Assembly: GCA_025943965.1 (NCBI GenBank)
Contig: JAPCWD010000013.1
Span: forward strand, 1 to 59,214
Length of the DNA stretch: 59,214 nucleotides
Source of the DNA: Synergistaceae bacterium DZ-S4
Lineage (GTDB): Bacteria; Synergistota; Synergistia; Synergistales; Synergistaceae
Direction of reading: 5' to 3'
Both the position numbers and the translations under genes were made by a program. A model generated the notes under the pieces. The model was not told the DNA's origin. It saw only the letters and a program-made list of their open reading frames with translations, and searched no databases. This document shows, piece by piece, positions 32,129 to 40,401 of the stretch. Positions within the stretch are counted from its first letter, which is position 1. Each line of letters begins with the position of its first letter.

Positions 32129-33091
32129 CTATATGCTTAATGTCTCAACAAGCCTGATCATGTCCGGATCCAGATCTCTTTTCGTTTCCCAGGCCGTCCT
32201 GATCTCAGAGGATACGATGTTGCCGTTGATCCTTCCCACCATCTTCCCTCTTTCGCCCTTTATAAGCAGTTCCACGGCTGCGGCTCCAAGCCTCGAAGCA
32301 AGGACCGTATCGAAGCATGATGGAGCTCCTCCTCTTTGAAGGTGTCCGAGGACTACTATCCTGGGATCATAGCTTCCCTGCCCCCTCAGTTTTGCCGCGA
32401 GCTCTGAAGCGGACATTACGCCCTCTGCGAGGACGATGAGGGAGTGCGTCTTGCCCCTCTCCTTTGCGTAGCTCAGTTTTTTACATATGGCATCAAGGTC
32501 GGGAGCTATCTCAGGGACAAGGACAGATTCAGCACCGCAGGCCACACCGGTCTCCAAAGCGAGAAATCCGGCGTTCCGGCCCATCACTTCGACTATAAAC
32601 ATCCTGTCATGGCTGGAAGCCGTATCCCGAAGCTTGCTGATGCACTCAAGCGCTGTATTGCAGGCTGTATCAAAGCCGACAGTGCAGTCGGTGCCCGCCA
32701 TGTCATTATCTATCGTCGCCGGTATCCCTACGGTCGTGACGCCCCTTTCATGGAGCTCGTGCGCCCCCCGGAAAGAACCGTCGCCGCCTATCACGATAAG
32801 GGCATCGATATCATTTTCCTTCAGTTTTGACGCTCCGGCATTCACACCTTCCGGGCGTAAAAACTCCGGACATCTCGCGGTCCTCAGGATAGTCCCGCCG
32901 TGCAGAAGGATGCCTCCGACTGAACTCCTTGTCATAGGAACAAGATCTCCCTCAAGGAGGCCTTCGTACCCCCTCCTTATGCCTACAACGTCCAGCCCGC
33001 TGTAAAGAGCGGTGCGGGTCACCGCCCTGATGGCCGCGTTCATTCCGGGAGAATCTCCCCCGCTCGTCAGGACTCCTATCCTCTTCAACAT
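32129..33091 (-). CDS. pfkA: 6-phosphofructokinase
   Basis: The enzyme phosphorylates fructose 6-phosphate, committing glycolysis. The 320-aa protein has TSGGDSPGMNAAIR at the N-terminus, GGDGSFRGA, the catalytic ATIDNDMAGTD and MGRNAGF. Gly in GGDGS fits the ATP-dependent class; PPi-dependent enzymes have Asp there. The ATG follows GGGAGGGTGA. It lies between comF and the D-glutamate cyclase-like gene. Confidence 0.95.
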   Translation of the reverse strand: MLKRIGVLTSGGDSPGMNAAIRAVTRTALYSGLDVVGIRRGYEGLLEGDLVPMTRSSVGGILLHGGTILRTARCPEFLRPEGVNAGASKLKENDIDALIVIGGDGSFRGAHELHERGVTTVGIPATIDNDMAGTDCTVGFDTACNTALECISKLRDTASSHDRMFIVEVMGRNAGFLALETGVACGAESVLVPEIAPDLDAICKKLSYAKERGKTHSLIVLAEGVMSASELAAKLRGQGSYDPRIVVLGHLQRGGAPSCFDTVLASRLGAAAVELLIKGERGKMVGRINGNIVSSEIRTAWETKRDLDPDMIRLVETLSI

Positions 33092-33143
33092 GGCTCACCC
33101 TCCCCGTTGCCCAAAGAGATCACTGCGCCTGACCTTATCGATG

Positions 33144-33941
33144 TCATTCTGACCCGCCTGCCCCGCGGCCGGTCTGGATGCCGATGTCTTTCCACGCGGC
33201 TTCATTTTCCTGCGACGGGACCCTCCCGGACCACACCAGAACAGAGGATACAGTCCCGCCGGACCTTTCGACTGCCGATATGGCTGCACGCATGGTGTTG
33301 CCTGTAGTATATACATCATCGACCAGAACGACTGACATCCCATCCAGGCTCTTTGACGCCTCCATAGCATCAGGGGCCATCATATTTCTTGAAGGTCCGG
33401 TCTTTCCCGCCTGGGAATCGACGTTTTTTCTCCAGATGAGCATTCTGCCTTCAGCGGGTATGCCCCATACCAGGGAGACACCCTCAGCAAGGAGCAGCGA
33501 TTGATTGTATTCCCTTCTGCCGGACCTGTGCAGGGGTATCGGTATAAGCATGTCGGTCCGGACCGCACTGAATGTCTCGCCCATCAGCCTGCCCATCGGT
33601 ATGCCCAGAGAGCGGACATTTTTGTATTTCAGATCCAGCAGAAGATCACGGGATATCCCCTCGTGGAGCGAAAGCGCATAGCAAGGTACCGACCCCGAGC
33701 AGCACCCGGCTCCGAACGGTGCGCCGCATTTGGCGCAAAACGGCGGCAACGGAGATGCTGCGGACCGCAAACACCTGTCACAGCACGAAACTCCTATCTT
33801 GCCGCATACGGGACACCTCTGAGGCCATACAAAATGAAAAAATGCGTTTATGCTTCCGGGGACTTCAGCCTTGAAAAAAGAACACCGCGGGGAGGCTGCA
33901 GATATGTCTTTCCGAGGATCCTGCGGTGTTCTTTCAAACAT
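33144..33941 (-). CDS. comF: ComF family protein (PRTase-like)
   Basis: A 265-aa ComF/GntX-type protein. N-terminal cysteine pairs (CPVCGK, CCDRC, CAKC) are likely a zinc-ribbon pair, and a type I phosphoribosyltransferase domain ends in the PRPP motif VVLVDDVYTTGNT. ComF supports DNA uptake in competent bacteria, yet is widespread in others, so the role here is open. The start is uncertain: the ATG at 33941 lacks a clear SD, and the longer frame would overlap metK. It follows metK by 16 nt. Confidence 0.82.
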   Translation of the reverse strand: MFERTPQDPRKDISAASPRCSFFKAEVPGSINAFFHFVWPQRCPVCGKIGVSCCDRCLRSAASPLPPFCAKCGAPFGAGCCSGSVPCYALSLHEGISRDLLLDLKYKNVRSLGIPMGRLMGETFSAVRTDMLIPIPLHRSGRREYNQSLLLAEGVSLVWGIPAEGRMLIWRKNVDSQAGKTGPSRNMMAPDAMEASKSLDGMSVVLVDDVYTTGNTMRAAISAVERSGGTVSSVLVWSGRVPSQENEAAWKDIGIQTGRGAGGSE

Positions 33942-33957
33942 GTCAAGGTGCAATAAA

Positions 33958-35154
33958 CTAGAGGCCGGCTGCTTTTCTGAGTATATCCGCCTTGTCGGTG
34001 CGTTCCCATGTGGGAATGGGGTCAAGGTCGACACGCCCCATGTGGCCGTAGGCAGCGATCCTCTTGTAGCAGGGCTTGCGCAGGTCGAGATCCCTTATTA
34101 TCGCCGCAGGGCGGAAATCAAAGTGTTCTCTTATGAGTTCCGTTATCTTTTCGTCTGAGACGGCACCTGTCCCGAAAGTTTCGACCATTATGGATACCGG
34201 TTTGGCAACTCCTATGGCATAGGCGACCTGGATCTGGCACGCGGAAGCGAGTCCCGCCGCAACTACATTTTTGGCCACGTATCTGGCCATATAGGCCCCT
34301 GAGCGGTCAACTTTTGTAGGGTCCTTCCCTGAGAAGGCTCCCCCTCCGTGCGGGACGGCTCCCCCGTACGTGTCGACTATTATCTTCCTGCCCGTAAGTC
34401 CGCTGTCAGCCTGAGGTCCTCCCATCACGAAACGGCCCGTCGGGTTGATAAGCATCCTTGGTTTCTTCTCTATCAGTGATCCGGGGATCACCGGTGCGAT
34501 GACGTACTTCTCCACGTCTTCCGCTATCTGTCTCTGGTCGACTGCAGGGTGGTGCTGTGTGCTTATTACTATAGTGTCTACACGGGCAGGTTTGCCGTCG
34601 ATATATTCGACCGTGACCTGGGCTTTCCCGTCCGGACGGAGATACGGTATCGTCTTGTTCTTCCTTACTTCGGCCAGCTTCCTTGCCAGCCTGTGGGCCA
34701 GCGAGATCGGCATGGGCATGAGCTCCTCCGTTTCGTCGCACGCATAGCCGACCATAAGTCCCTGGTCTCCTGCGCCGACCTTGTCTATCTCATCGTCGGA
34801 GAGCTCCCTTGCTTCGAGGGCCTTGTCCACCCCCTGGCTGATATCCGAAGACTGTTCGTCTATCGCAGTTATTACAGCGCAGGTGTCACCGTCGAAGCCA
34901 TACTTCGCCCTCGTGTAGCCGACTTCCTTAACTGTTTCCCTCGTGATCTTTGGAATGTCGACATAGCAGTTCGTTGTGATCTCTCCCGCTATTACGACAA
35001 GTCCGGTGCTGACAAGCGTCTCACATGCGACTCTTCCCATAGGGTCCTCTTTGAGGATCGCGTCAAGGATAGCGTCTGATATTTGATCTGCGAGTTTGTC
35101 AGGGTGTCCTTCCGTCACTGACTCTGACGTGATAAGATACCTTTCTTTGCTCAT
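33958..35154 (-). CDS. metK: S-adenosylmethionine synthase
   Basis: MetK makes SAM from methionine and ATP. The 398-aa protein shows [31 protein letters not shown] and [20 protein letters not shown], all conserved in the family. The ATG follows GGAGGTG. It starts the long run toward ddl. SAM supply suits the two radical SAM genes in the window. The 116 bases upstream (35155-35270) contain no recognisable SAM riboswitch. Confidence 0.97.
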   Translation of the reverse strand: MSKERYLITSESVTEGHPDKLADQISDAILDAILKEDPMGRVACETLVSTGLVVIAGEITTNCYVDIPKITRETVKEVGYTRAKYGFDGDTCAVITAIDEQSSDISQGVDKALEARELSDDEIDKVGAGDQGLMVGYACDETEELMPMPISLAHRLARKLAEVRKNKTIPYLRPDGKAQVTVEYIDGKPARVDTIVISTQHHPAVDQRQIAEDVEKYVIAPVIPGSLIEKKPRMLINPTGRFVMGGPQADSGLTGRKIIVDTYGGAVPHGGGAFSGKDPTKVDRSGAYMARYVAKNVVAAGLASACQIQVAYAIGVAKPVSIMVETFGTGAVSDEKITELIREHFDFRPAAIIRDLDLRKPCYKRIAAYGHMGRVDLDPIPTWERTDKADILRKAAGL

Positions 35155-35270
35155 TTCACAAACACCTCCGTATTATATTTGCAGCCGGGGACCGGCATGC
35201 TTTCAGAAGATTTTATTGCCTGATGCTCTTTTTGAACAGTGCTGTACGGCCGGTACCGTGAGAGTATATT

Positions 35271-35720
35271 TTACGAATACTCGATCGGCCTGCGCTGGAG
35301 GATAAGCAGACCGTCCCTGGCCTCAAATCCCAGTTTGCACATAAACTCTATAAGTTCGCTTGTATAAGTTACTATTACGGGGACCGGCCTTATCGCCGGA
35401 TGGGTCAGCGCATACCTTAAGAGGCTCGAGCCAAGCCCCTTTCCCTGGTGGTCGGGGTGGACGAGGATATCCCAGAGCGATCCCCTGAATACGAAGTCTG
35501 TTATTATACGGCAGAAAGCGACCAGTTTGCCGTTATACCTCACGGAAAAACACATGCTCGTTCCGTCGAGCATCTTCTGGATCTGCTCAAGCGAACGGCT
35601 TCTGCCCCATCTGGTAAACCTGTAAAGATCCTGGAGCTCTTCCGGCGTTATGGCAAGTTTGCTGTCATAGAAATAGTACCCGGGGCAAAAACTGTCATTA
35701 GAGCCGATACTTTGTCTCAT
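35271..35720 (-). CDS. GNAT-family N-acetyltransferase
   Basis: A 149-aa GCN5-related acetyltransferase. The acetyl-CoA motif A is VHPDHQGKGLGSSLL, followed by a long beta strand and FMCKLGFEAR. The substrate is not predictable. The ATG at 35720 is preceded by AGAGG and lies 23 nt inside the end of the zinc-ribbon gene, so the two are probably coupled. Confidence 0.85.
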   Translation of the reverse strand: MRQSIGSNDSFCPGYYFYDSKLAITPEELQDLYRFTRWGRSRSLEQIQKMLDGTSMCFSVRYNGKLVAFCRIITDFVFRGSLWDILVHPDHQGKGLGSSLLRYALTHPAIRPVPVIVTYTSELIEFMCKLGFEARDGLLILQRRPIEYS

Positions 35721-35994
35721 CAAGGTCATCCTCTGTCTCTTCCTGATCAAATTCACAGGGACCCCCGTTTTCGTCACACTGTCCCTGCTTTTCGGGAAGG
35801 CGGCCCGCAAGCGCCAGCCCTCCGATTATCTTCCGAAGATCTCCGCGTCTTGCATCCTTGCTGATGGTCAGTTCCATGACCTGCCCCGCACCGCATTTGG
35901 AGCAGGTCCATACTGCACGGGCGATCCCGTCCGGCCCGGGCGATCCTGCAAGGACCTTTACTTCACCGCATTTTTGACAAGCCACTATCAGCAT
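35698..35994 (-). CDS. Small zinc-ribbon protein of unknown function
   Basis: A 98-aa protein with two CxxC pairs (Cys6/Cys9 and Cys31/Cys34) forming a likely zinc ribbon, and a second, acidic half containing CDENGGPCEF. I do not recognise it further. The ATG follows AGAGG. Its last codons overlap the start of the GNAT gene, suggesting that the two act together. Confidence 0.75.
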   Translation of the reverse strand: MLIVACQKCGEVKVLAGSPGPDGIARAVWTCSKCGAGQVMELTISKDARRGDLRKIIGGLALAGRLPEKQGQCDENGGPCEFDQEETEDDLDETKYRL

Positions 35995-36116
35995 TGGGCA
36001 AACCTCTTTCCATCAGGCCAACGAACCTGAATATTCCGCTTGTTCACTACGGTGCTGAAGAGAAGGGCCTTCCGCAGGCAATATGAAAATGAACGCGATC
36101 CTCTTGAAAACCGGCC

Positions 36117-37316
36117 TTATTTTAATTCAAATCTTATCTTTACGGGACCTTCAGTGTAAATGTCCCCGGCGGCATATATCCTGAGCCTGACATCGGACCT
36201 GGCGCCGGTAACGTCTTCAATGGTCTGCATGAACTCTGCCGTATCGATCGAGCCTACGTTGCCGCTGAGCGGATCCCTGAGTACACCGTCTCTTGCTGCC
36301 CTAAGGTTTACGTCCCTGAGCATCAGAAAAAGCATCTCTTCGGCCTCTTCCCTGGAGGACCCCTTATTTATGATCTTTTCCGCCAGCATATCCCCCGAAG
36401 CAAAAATGCGCTTTGTATTGTATGTCTCCAGTTCAGCCATCACAGGCTCTCCCTCTACTGCGTTGGAAAGGGCTGTGAGCCTCAGGAGCCAGCGTCCGGG
36501 GGTCTTTGAGAGTACGGACTTTGCCCGGTCGACCGAATTTTTATCGACAAGCGGCTTTTTTATCGCTTCGGGCTTTGTTCCGAAACGATATGCAAGGAGA
36601 GCACGGGTCTCTTCAACCAGCCTTTCGACTGCCTGATCAAGCTGATGTGGAGTCAGATCGGGTCCGCTGATGACGCCCTGTGCAAGCTTTTCCCCCGTCA
36701 GTGCGGCGATCCTGCCCTCCCTTAGACGCTGTATGTCTGCTTTGAGCCGTTCCGCTTCGTTTTTCAGCGATGCGACAGACGACTCCAGCTTTCTCGTCTC
36801 CTGTTCAAGTGCGGTCTTTTCTTCAAGAAGGACCTTTTGCTCTTCTTCTGTCTTTTCCTTTATCGCAGTCATTTTCTCAAGCTCTGCCCTTGCCTCCTTC
36901 AGGTTTTTCGTTCCTGCGGCAAGCTTCTGTTCAAGGGAGTTGAGCTCTTCCTGCTTTTCTATTACATCTCCCTTGCTCCTGAAAAGCTCCAGCTCCATGC
37001 CCTGGAGGTTGGCCCTGTTCTGCTGCAGTTCGGCCGTAAGGCTTGTGATCTGGTTCTGGACATAGTTCATGCTGAAAAGGGCTGTTCTGACAGGTTCCGA
37101 GGCCACGCTTATCACAAAGAGGGTGAAGAGTGCGATGCCGATACCGGTGATCACGGAGATTATCCTCGACGTATATTTGGGGCGGAGCTTCAAAAAGGTG
37201 ACCCTTTTTTTGCCCAGCTTCATCCCGATAATATCACCGGCCCACGCAACAAGTGCACTGACGACTGCCAGTGTTCCAAGAAGGCTCCAGTTTATCTCTC
37301 TGAAGAGTTCAAACAA
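36117..37316 (-). CDS. DUF3084-type coiled-coil membrane protein
   Basis: A 399-aa protein with two N-terminal membrane segments (about 12-30 and 50-73). A long coiled coil follows (about 85-205, rich in E, K, L and Q heptads), and then a folded C-terminal domain. The layout matches DUF3084 proteins of cyanobacteria and anaerobes, whose function is unknown. The TTG at 37316 has AGGGGAG eight bases upstream; the TTG at 37340 has no good SD. It stands alone between the zinc-ribbon pair and lysine transaminase. Confidence 0.75.
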   Translation of the reverse strand: MFELFREINWSLLGTLAVVSALVAWAGDIIGMKLGKKRVTFLKLRPKYTSRIISVITGIGIALFTLFVISVASEPVRTALFSMNYVQNQITSLTAELQQNRANLQGMELELFRSKGDVIEKQEELNSLEQKLAAGTKNLKEARAELEKMTAIKEKTEEEQKVLLEEKTALEQETRKLESSVASLKNEAERLKADIQRLREGRIAALTGEKLAQGVISGPDLTPHQLDQAVERLVEETRALLAYRFGTKPEAIKKPLVDKNSVDRAKSVLSKTPGRWLLRLTALSNAVEGEPVMAELETYNTKRIFASGDMLAEKIINKGSSREEAEEMLFLMLRDVNLRAARDGVLRDPLSGNVGSIDTAEFMQTIEDVTGARSDVRLRIYAAGDIYTEGPVKIRFELK

Positions 37317-37434
37317 CGGCTTCTCTCCCCTGCCCGACAATTTCTCAAAACACTTTATAAAAATAACACGACCACTGACATTATAGCAGGATAATTTTAC
37401 CTGTTTTTCAATAATAATGCATAAATCTCAGAAC

Positions 37435-37470
37435 ATGAAACTGGTCCGGCTGATGCCGGACCAGTTTCAT
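37435..37470. terminator. Perfect 16-bp hairpin between lysine transaminase and DUF3084 genes
   Basis: ATGAAACTGGTCCGGC (37435-37450) and its exact reverse complement (37455-37470) flank a 4-base loop. It lies 31 nt after the transaminase stop on the minus strand. Neither side has a strong T-run, so it may act as a Rho-assisted terminator or as a 3'-end stabiliser. Confidence 0.6.
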
Positions 37471-37501
37471 TAAAAGCGACTCCCCGTGATGGGTTTGTTT
37501 T

Positions 37502-38869
37502 TTACTTCTTGAAAACGGCCTTTGCTGCCTTGCGTGATATCTCGATGCCCTTTTCGAGGTCTGCGATCGGAACATTGAGTGCCGGACGGAAGCGGACTGT
37601 GTTGCTGCCGCAGCCGAGGATGAGCATCCTGTTTGCGTGGCATTCCTTGAGGAACTTGTCGCGGAGTTCGGGCGAGCAGATATCGTATGCGCACATCAGT
37701 CCTTTGCCTCTGACGTTCCTGATGAACTCGGGGAACTCGGCCTGGAGTTCGTGGAGTCCCTTAAGAAGGGCCGGGCCGGCGACGTTGCTCACATAGTCGA
37801 GGACCTTCTCTTCGCGGTAGATCTCAAGGTACTTCGCTGCGCGGACCATGTCCACGGTGTTTCCGCCCCATGTTGAGTTGATCCGGCTTGATACCGTGAA
37901 GCAGTTCTTCTCGACTTCATCTACCCTCGGTCCTGCGACCAGTCCGCAGACCTGGGCCTTCTTGCCGAACGAGAAGATGTCGGGTTTTACGGGTGCGTGA
38001 TGTTCCCATGCCCACATCTTTCCCGTGATGCCCATTCCGCACTGGACTTCGTCAAATATCAGCATTATGTCTGACTCGTCGCAGATCTGGCGGAGCTGCT
38101 GGTAGTATTCGGTGCGGAAGTGGTTGTCGCCGCCCTCGCCCTGGATAGTCTCGATGATGATCGCGGCTATGCCGTTGGGGTCGTTGGCTATCGCATGCTT
38201 GATCTGTTTCAGCGACTGAGCTTCGAGCCATTCGACCTCTCCGATGTGGTCTTCGAGCGGGAATGTGATCTTGGGGTTGAGAACGCGCGGCCAATCCGTG
38301 AACTTGGCAAAACGCTGGTGTTTGTTGGGGTCATTGGTGTTGGTAACGGAAAGCGTGTATCCGCTGCGGCCGTGGAATGCTTCGTTGAAGTGCATGATCT
38401 TTGTCCCGACCTTGCCGTCGTACGCATCTCCCTTTGTGACCTTTCCGGCGGCAAGCAGCTTGCTGACCTTCCAGTCCATTGCCACCTTGAAGGTGTTCTC
38501 GACAGCCAGCGTACCATAGTCGATAAAGAATGTGTGTTTGAAACCGTCGGGGACTGCCACCTCTCCGAACATCTTTATGAACTCGGCCATTTCCTGAGTA
38601 TATATGTCGGAGTTCGCCACTTTGTTGATGGCTGCGCGGAAGATCTTTTCCTTGAATTCGGGTGTCTCAAGCTTGGGGTGGTTCATTCCGAAGGGCGATG
38701 ACGCAAAGAAGGTATAGAAGTCAAGCCAGTCGGCCCCGCTGGCCGAATCATGGATATGGCTGCCTTTGGATCTTTCCATATCGATAACGATATCGAAACC
38801 GTCTCTGAGCAAAAGGCTTTCAATTGTCTTAAAAACATCCTTGGGCTCTACTGAAAATTTTGCTGTCAT
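37502..38869 (-). CDS. lat: L-lysine 6-transaminase
   Basis: The enzyme moves the epsilon-amino group of lysine to 2-oxoglutarate, giving aminoadipate semialdehyde and glutamate. The 455-aa class III aminotransferase has the LAT signatures IIIETIQGEGGDNHF (from 238), IFDEVQCGMG with Asp273, and the PLP lysine Lys303 in SFGKKAQVCG; the last stretch distinguishes it from ornithine aminotransferases. It suggests lysine fermentation. The ATG at 38869 follows AAGGAGGT. It is preceded by a long AT-rich region with a likely promoter. Confidence 0.9.
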   Translation of the reverse strand: MTAKFSVEPKDVFKTIESLLLRDGFDIVIDMERSKGSHIHDSASGADWLDFYTFFASSPFGMNHPKLETPEFKEKIFRAAINKVANSDIYTQEMAEFIKMFGEVAVPDGFKHTFFIDYGTLAVENTFKVAMDWKVSKLLAAGKVTKGDAYDGKVGTKIMHFNEAFHGRSGYTLSVTNTNDPNKHQRFAKFTDWPRVLNPKITFPLEDHIGEVEWLEAQSLKQIKHAIANDPNGIAAIIIETIQGEGGDNHFRTEYYQQLRQICDESDIMLIFDEVQCGMGITGKMWAWEHHAPVKPDIFSFGKKAQVCGLVAGPRVDEVEKNCFTVSSRINSTWGGNTVDMVRAAKYLEIYREEKVLDYVSNVAGPALLKGLHELQAEFPEFIRNVRGKGLMCAYDICSPELRDKFLKECHANRMLILGCGSNTVRFRPALNVPIADLEKGIEISRKAAKAVFKK

Positions 38870-38940
38870 TTGCACTACCTCCTTAGATTTTTGTACCGTG
38901 TATCATAATTAGTTCATTATTGCTACAGGCTGATGTTATA

Positions 38941-38969
38941 AGTTTAATGTTCCGCTTTGCTTATATCAA
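38941..38969 (-). promoter_or_regulatory. Probable promoter of lysine 6-transaminase
   Basis: TTGATA (38969-38964) and TAAACT (38946-38941) are 17 bases apart on the minus strand, giving a leader of about 65 nt. The surrounding DNA is AT-rich, so chance matches are more likely than elsewhere. Confidence 0.5.
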
Positions 38970-39293
38970 GACTATATTTCCAGAATACAATACACAATTT
39001 ATTTCAATATCCACAATGTTTAAAGGGGGTAAATTACTCTTTTATCAAAAAAATCAAAAAATTTTAAAAAATTATTGAAATTATTCTTGATTTATTTGAG
39101 ACAATTGCGAACAAATATATATAAATAAGTATTGAAATAAATTTTGATCTATTGTTGATCATAAATTGATTTGATAATTCTAAATATAATGCCGGATCTG
39201 CATTTGACTCCGGCGTATATTTTGGTCATATTTGTTTTCTAAAATAATTGAATCATAGTGTTCCTTTAGTTTCTTTTGACGGATGGAACCGGG
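38970..39293. other. AT-rich intergenic region with repeated TATTGAAATAAATT motif
   Basis: No gene is seen from 38870 to 39293. AATTTATTTCAATA (38996-39009) and its exact reverse complement TATTGAAATAAATT (39130-39143) form a 14-bp inverted pair about 120 bp apart; a weaker direct copy lies near 39071-39084. TTGATC/TTGATT repeats follow (about 39143-39175). The base composition is much lower in G+C than the flanks. Possible roles are curved DNA, regulator binding upstream of lysine transaminase, or nucleoid protein binding. Confidence 0.5.
39189..39216 (-). terminator. Weak terminator candidate after mreB
   Basis: ATGCCGGA and TCCGGCGT can form an 8-bp stem with one G-T pair. It is followed on the minus strand by AT-rich but not pure T sequence. 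It lies about 78 nt after the mreB stop and is the only hairpin seen at the end of the ribosomal-ecf-mreB run. Confidence 0.35.
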
Positions 39294-40331
39294 TCATCTT
39301 CCCTTGTAACCGCGGCGGGTCGCAGAGTAGATCGCTCCGGTCTCCTTCAGTTTGTCAAGGGATTCAAGAGCTATGCCGGTCCCGAGAGCTACACACTCGG
39401 AGGCTGATTCGGCAACTACGGCATTTATTTCCGTCTCCTCCATGATCAGCTGGTCAAGCCCATTAAGGTATGCGCCTCCGCCTGTCAGGATTATCCCCCT
39501 GTCTATAACGTCGGCCGCAAGTTCGGGCGGTGTTTTTTCGAGGACCCTTTTAATGCCGGAGATTATCGTTCCCACCGGTTCTTCTATGGCCCTCACAACA
39601 TCTGAGCTTGATACCGTGATCTGCCTCGGGAGCCCCTGAACAAGATCCCTTCCCCGGATCTCCATGGTCTTATCCGGATTTCTCTCCGTACATGAGCCGA
39701 TGGTCTTCTTAAGGTCTTCCGCCGTCTGCTCTCCGATCGCCAGATTGTACTGGCGCCTCATGTACCGGATGATCGCCTCATCAAACTTGTCTCCCCCGAC
39801 TCTCAGCGATTCAAAGACGACAAGTCCGCCGAGCGAGGCGATCGCGATGTCGGTCGTTCCCCCTCCTACGTCCACCACCATGTTCCCGACAGGCTCGCCT
39901 ACAGGCATATTGGCACCTATCGCCGCCGCCATCGGTTCCTCAATAAGATACGCCTCCTTGGCACCCACTTCAAGGGCAGCTTCAAGGACGGCCCGTCTTT
40001 CAACATCGGTCGCACCCGCGGGCACTCCTATCATGACCCTATGCCTGACTATTCTCTCGATGCCGGACGTGACTTTTTTTATGAACTCCCTCAGCATTAC
40101 CTCCGTCATGGTGTAGTCTGCAATTACTCCGTCACGAAGCGGACGTATGGCAACTACGTTCTCGGGAGTCCTTCCTATCATAACTTTGGCATCCTCACCT
40201 ACAGAAAGGATCTTGCCTGAATTCTGGTCAAGGGCGACCACAGAGGGCTCCCTCAGGACGACTCCCTTTCCCTTAATAAATACAATTACAGTAGCAGTAC
40301 CAAGATCTATGCCAATATCCTTGCTCCACAA
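39294..40331 (-). CDS. mreB: Rod shape-determining protein MreB
   Basis: This actin-like ATPase forms filaments that guide wall synthesis along the inner membrane. The 345-aa protein has the phosphate-1 motif DIGIDLGTATV, the phosphate-2 motif VVDVGGGTTDIA and the adenosine motif ILTGGGAYLNG. The start is TTG at 40331 with GGGAGG nine bases upstream, giving the normal family length; the longer frame starts in a leader hairpin. No mreC or mreD follows, which is unusual for a main mreB and suggests either an isolated copy or separated partners. Confidence 0.94.
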   Translation of the reverse strand: MWSKDIGIDLGTATVIVFIKGKGVVLREPSVVALDQNSGKILSVGEDAKVMIGRTPENVVAIRPLRDGVIADYTMTEVMLREFIKKVTSGIERIVRHRVMIGVPAGATDVERRAVLEAALEVGAKEAYLIEEPMAAAIGANMPVGEPVGNMVVDVGGGTTDIAIASLGGLVVFESLRVGGDKFDEAIIRYMRRQYNLAIGEQTAEDLKKTIGSCTERNPDKTMEIRGRDLVQGLPRQITVSSSDVVRAIEEPVGTIISGIKRVLEKTPPELAADVIDRGIILTGGGAYLNGLDQLIMEETEINAVVAESASECVALGTGIALESLDKLKETGAIYSATRRGYKGR

Positions 40332-40352
40332 ATCAGTCAGCCTCCCAAACTT

Positions 40353-40385
40353 TTGGGGACGCCCAGCAAAGGCCCCCGTTCCCAA
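40353..40385 (-). promoter_or_regulatory. Hairpin in the truA-mreB spacer
   Basis: TTGGGAACG and CGTCCCCAA pair over 9 bp (one G-T) around a GC-rich loop, and the stem ends close to the mreB SD. There is no T-run, so it is not a classic terminator. It may affect mreB translation or mRNA processing. Confidence 0.4.
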
Positions 40386-40401
40386 ACGAAATCATTTTAC
40401 A

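Noticed and set aside
35155..35270. SAM riboswitch in front of metK
   Set aside because: The leader lacks the conserved cores of the SAM-I, SAM-II and SMK types that I could check by eye; only a small GCCGG/CCGGC hairpin is seen.
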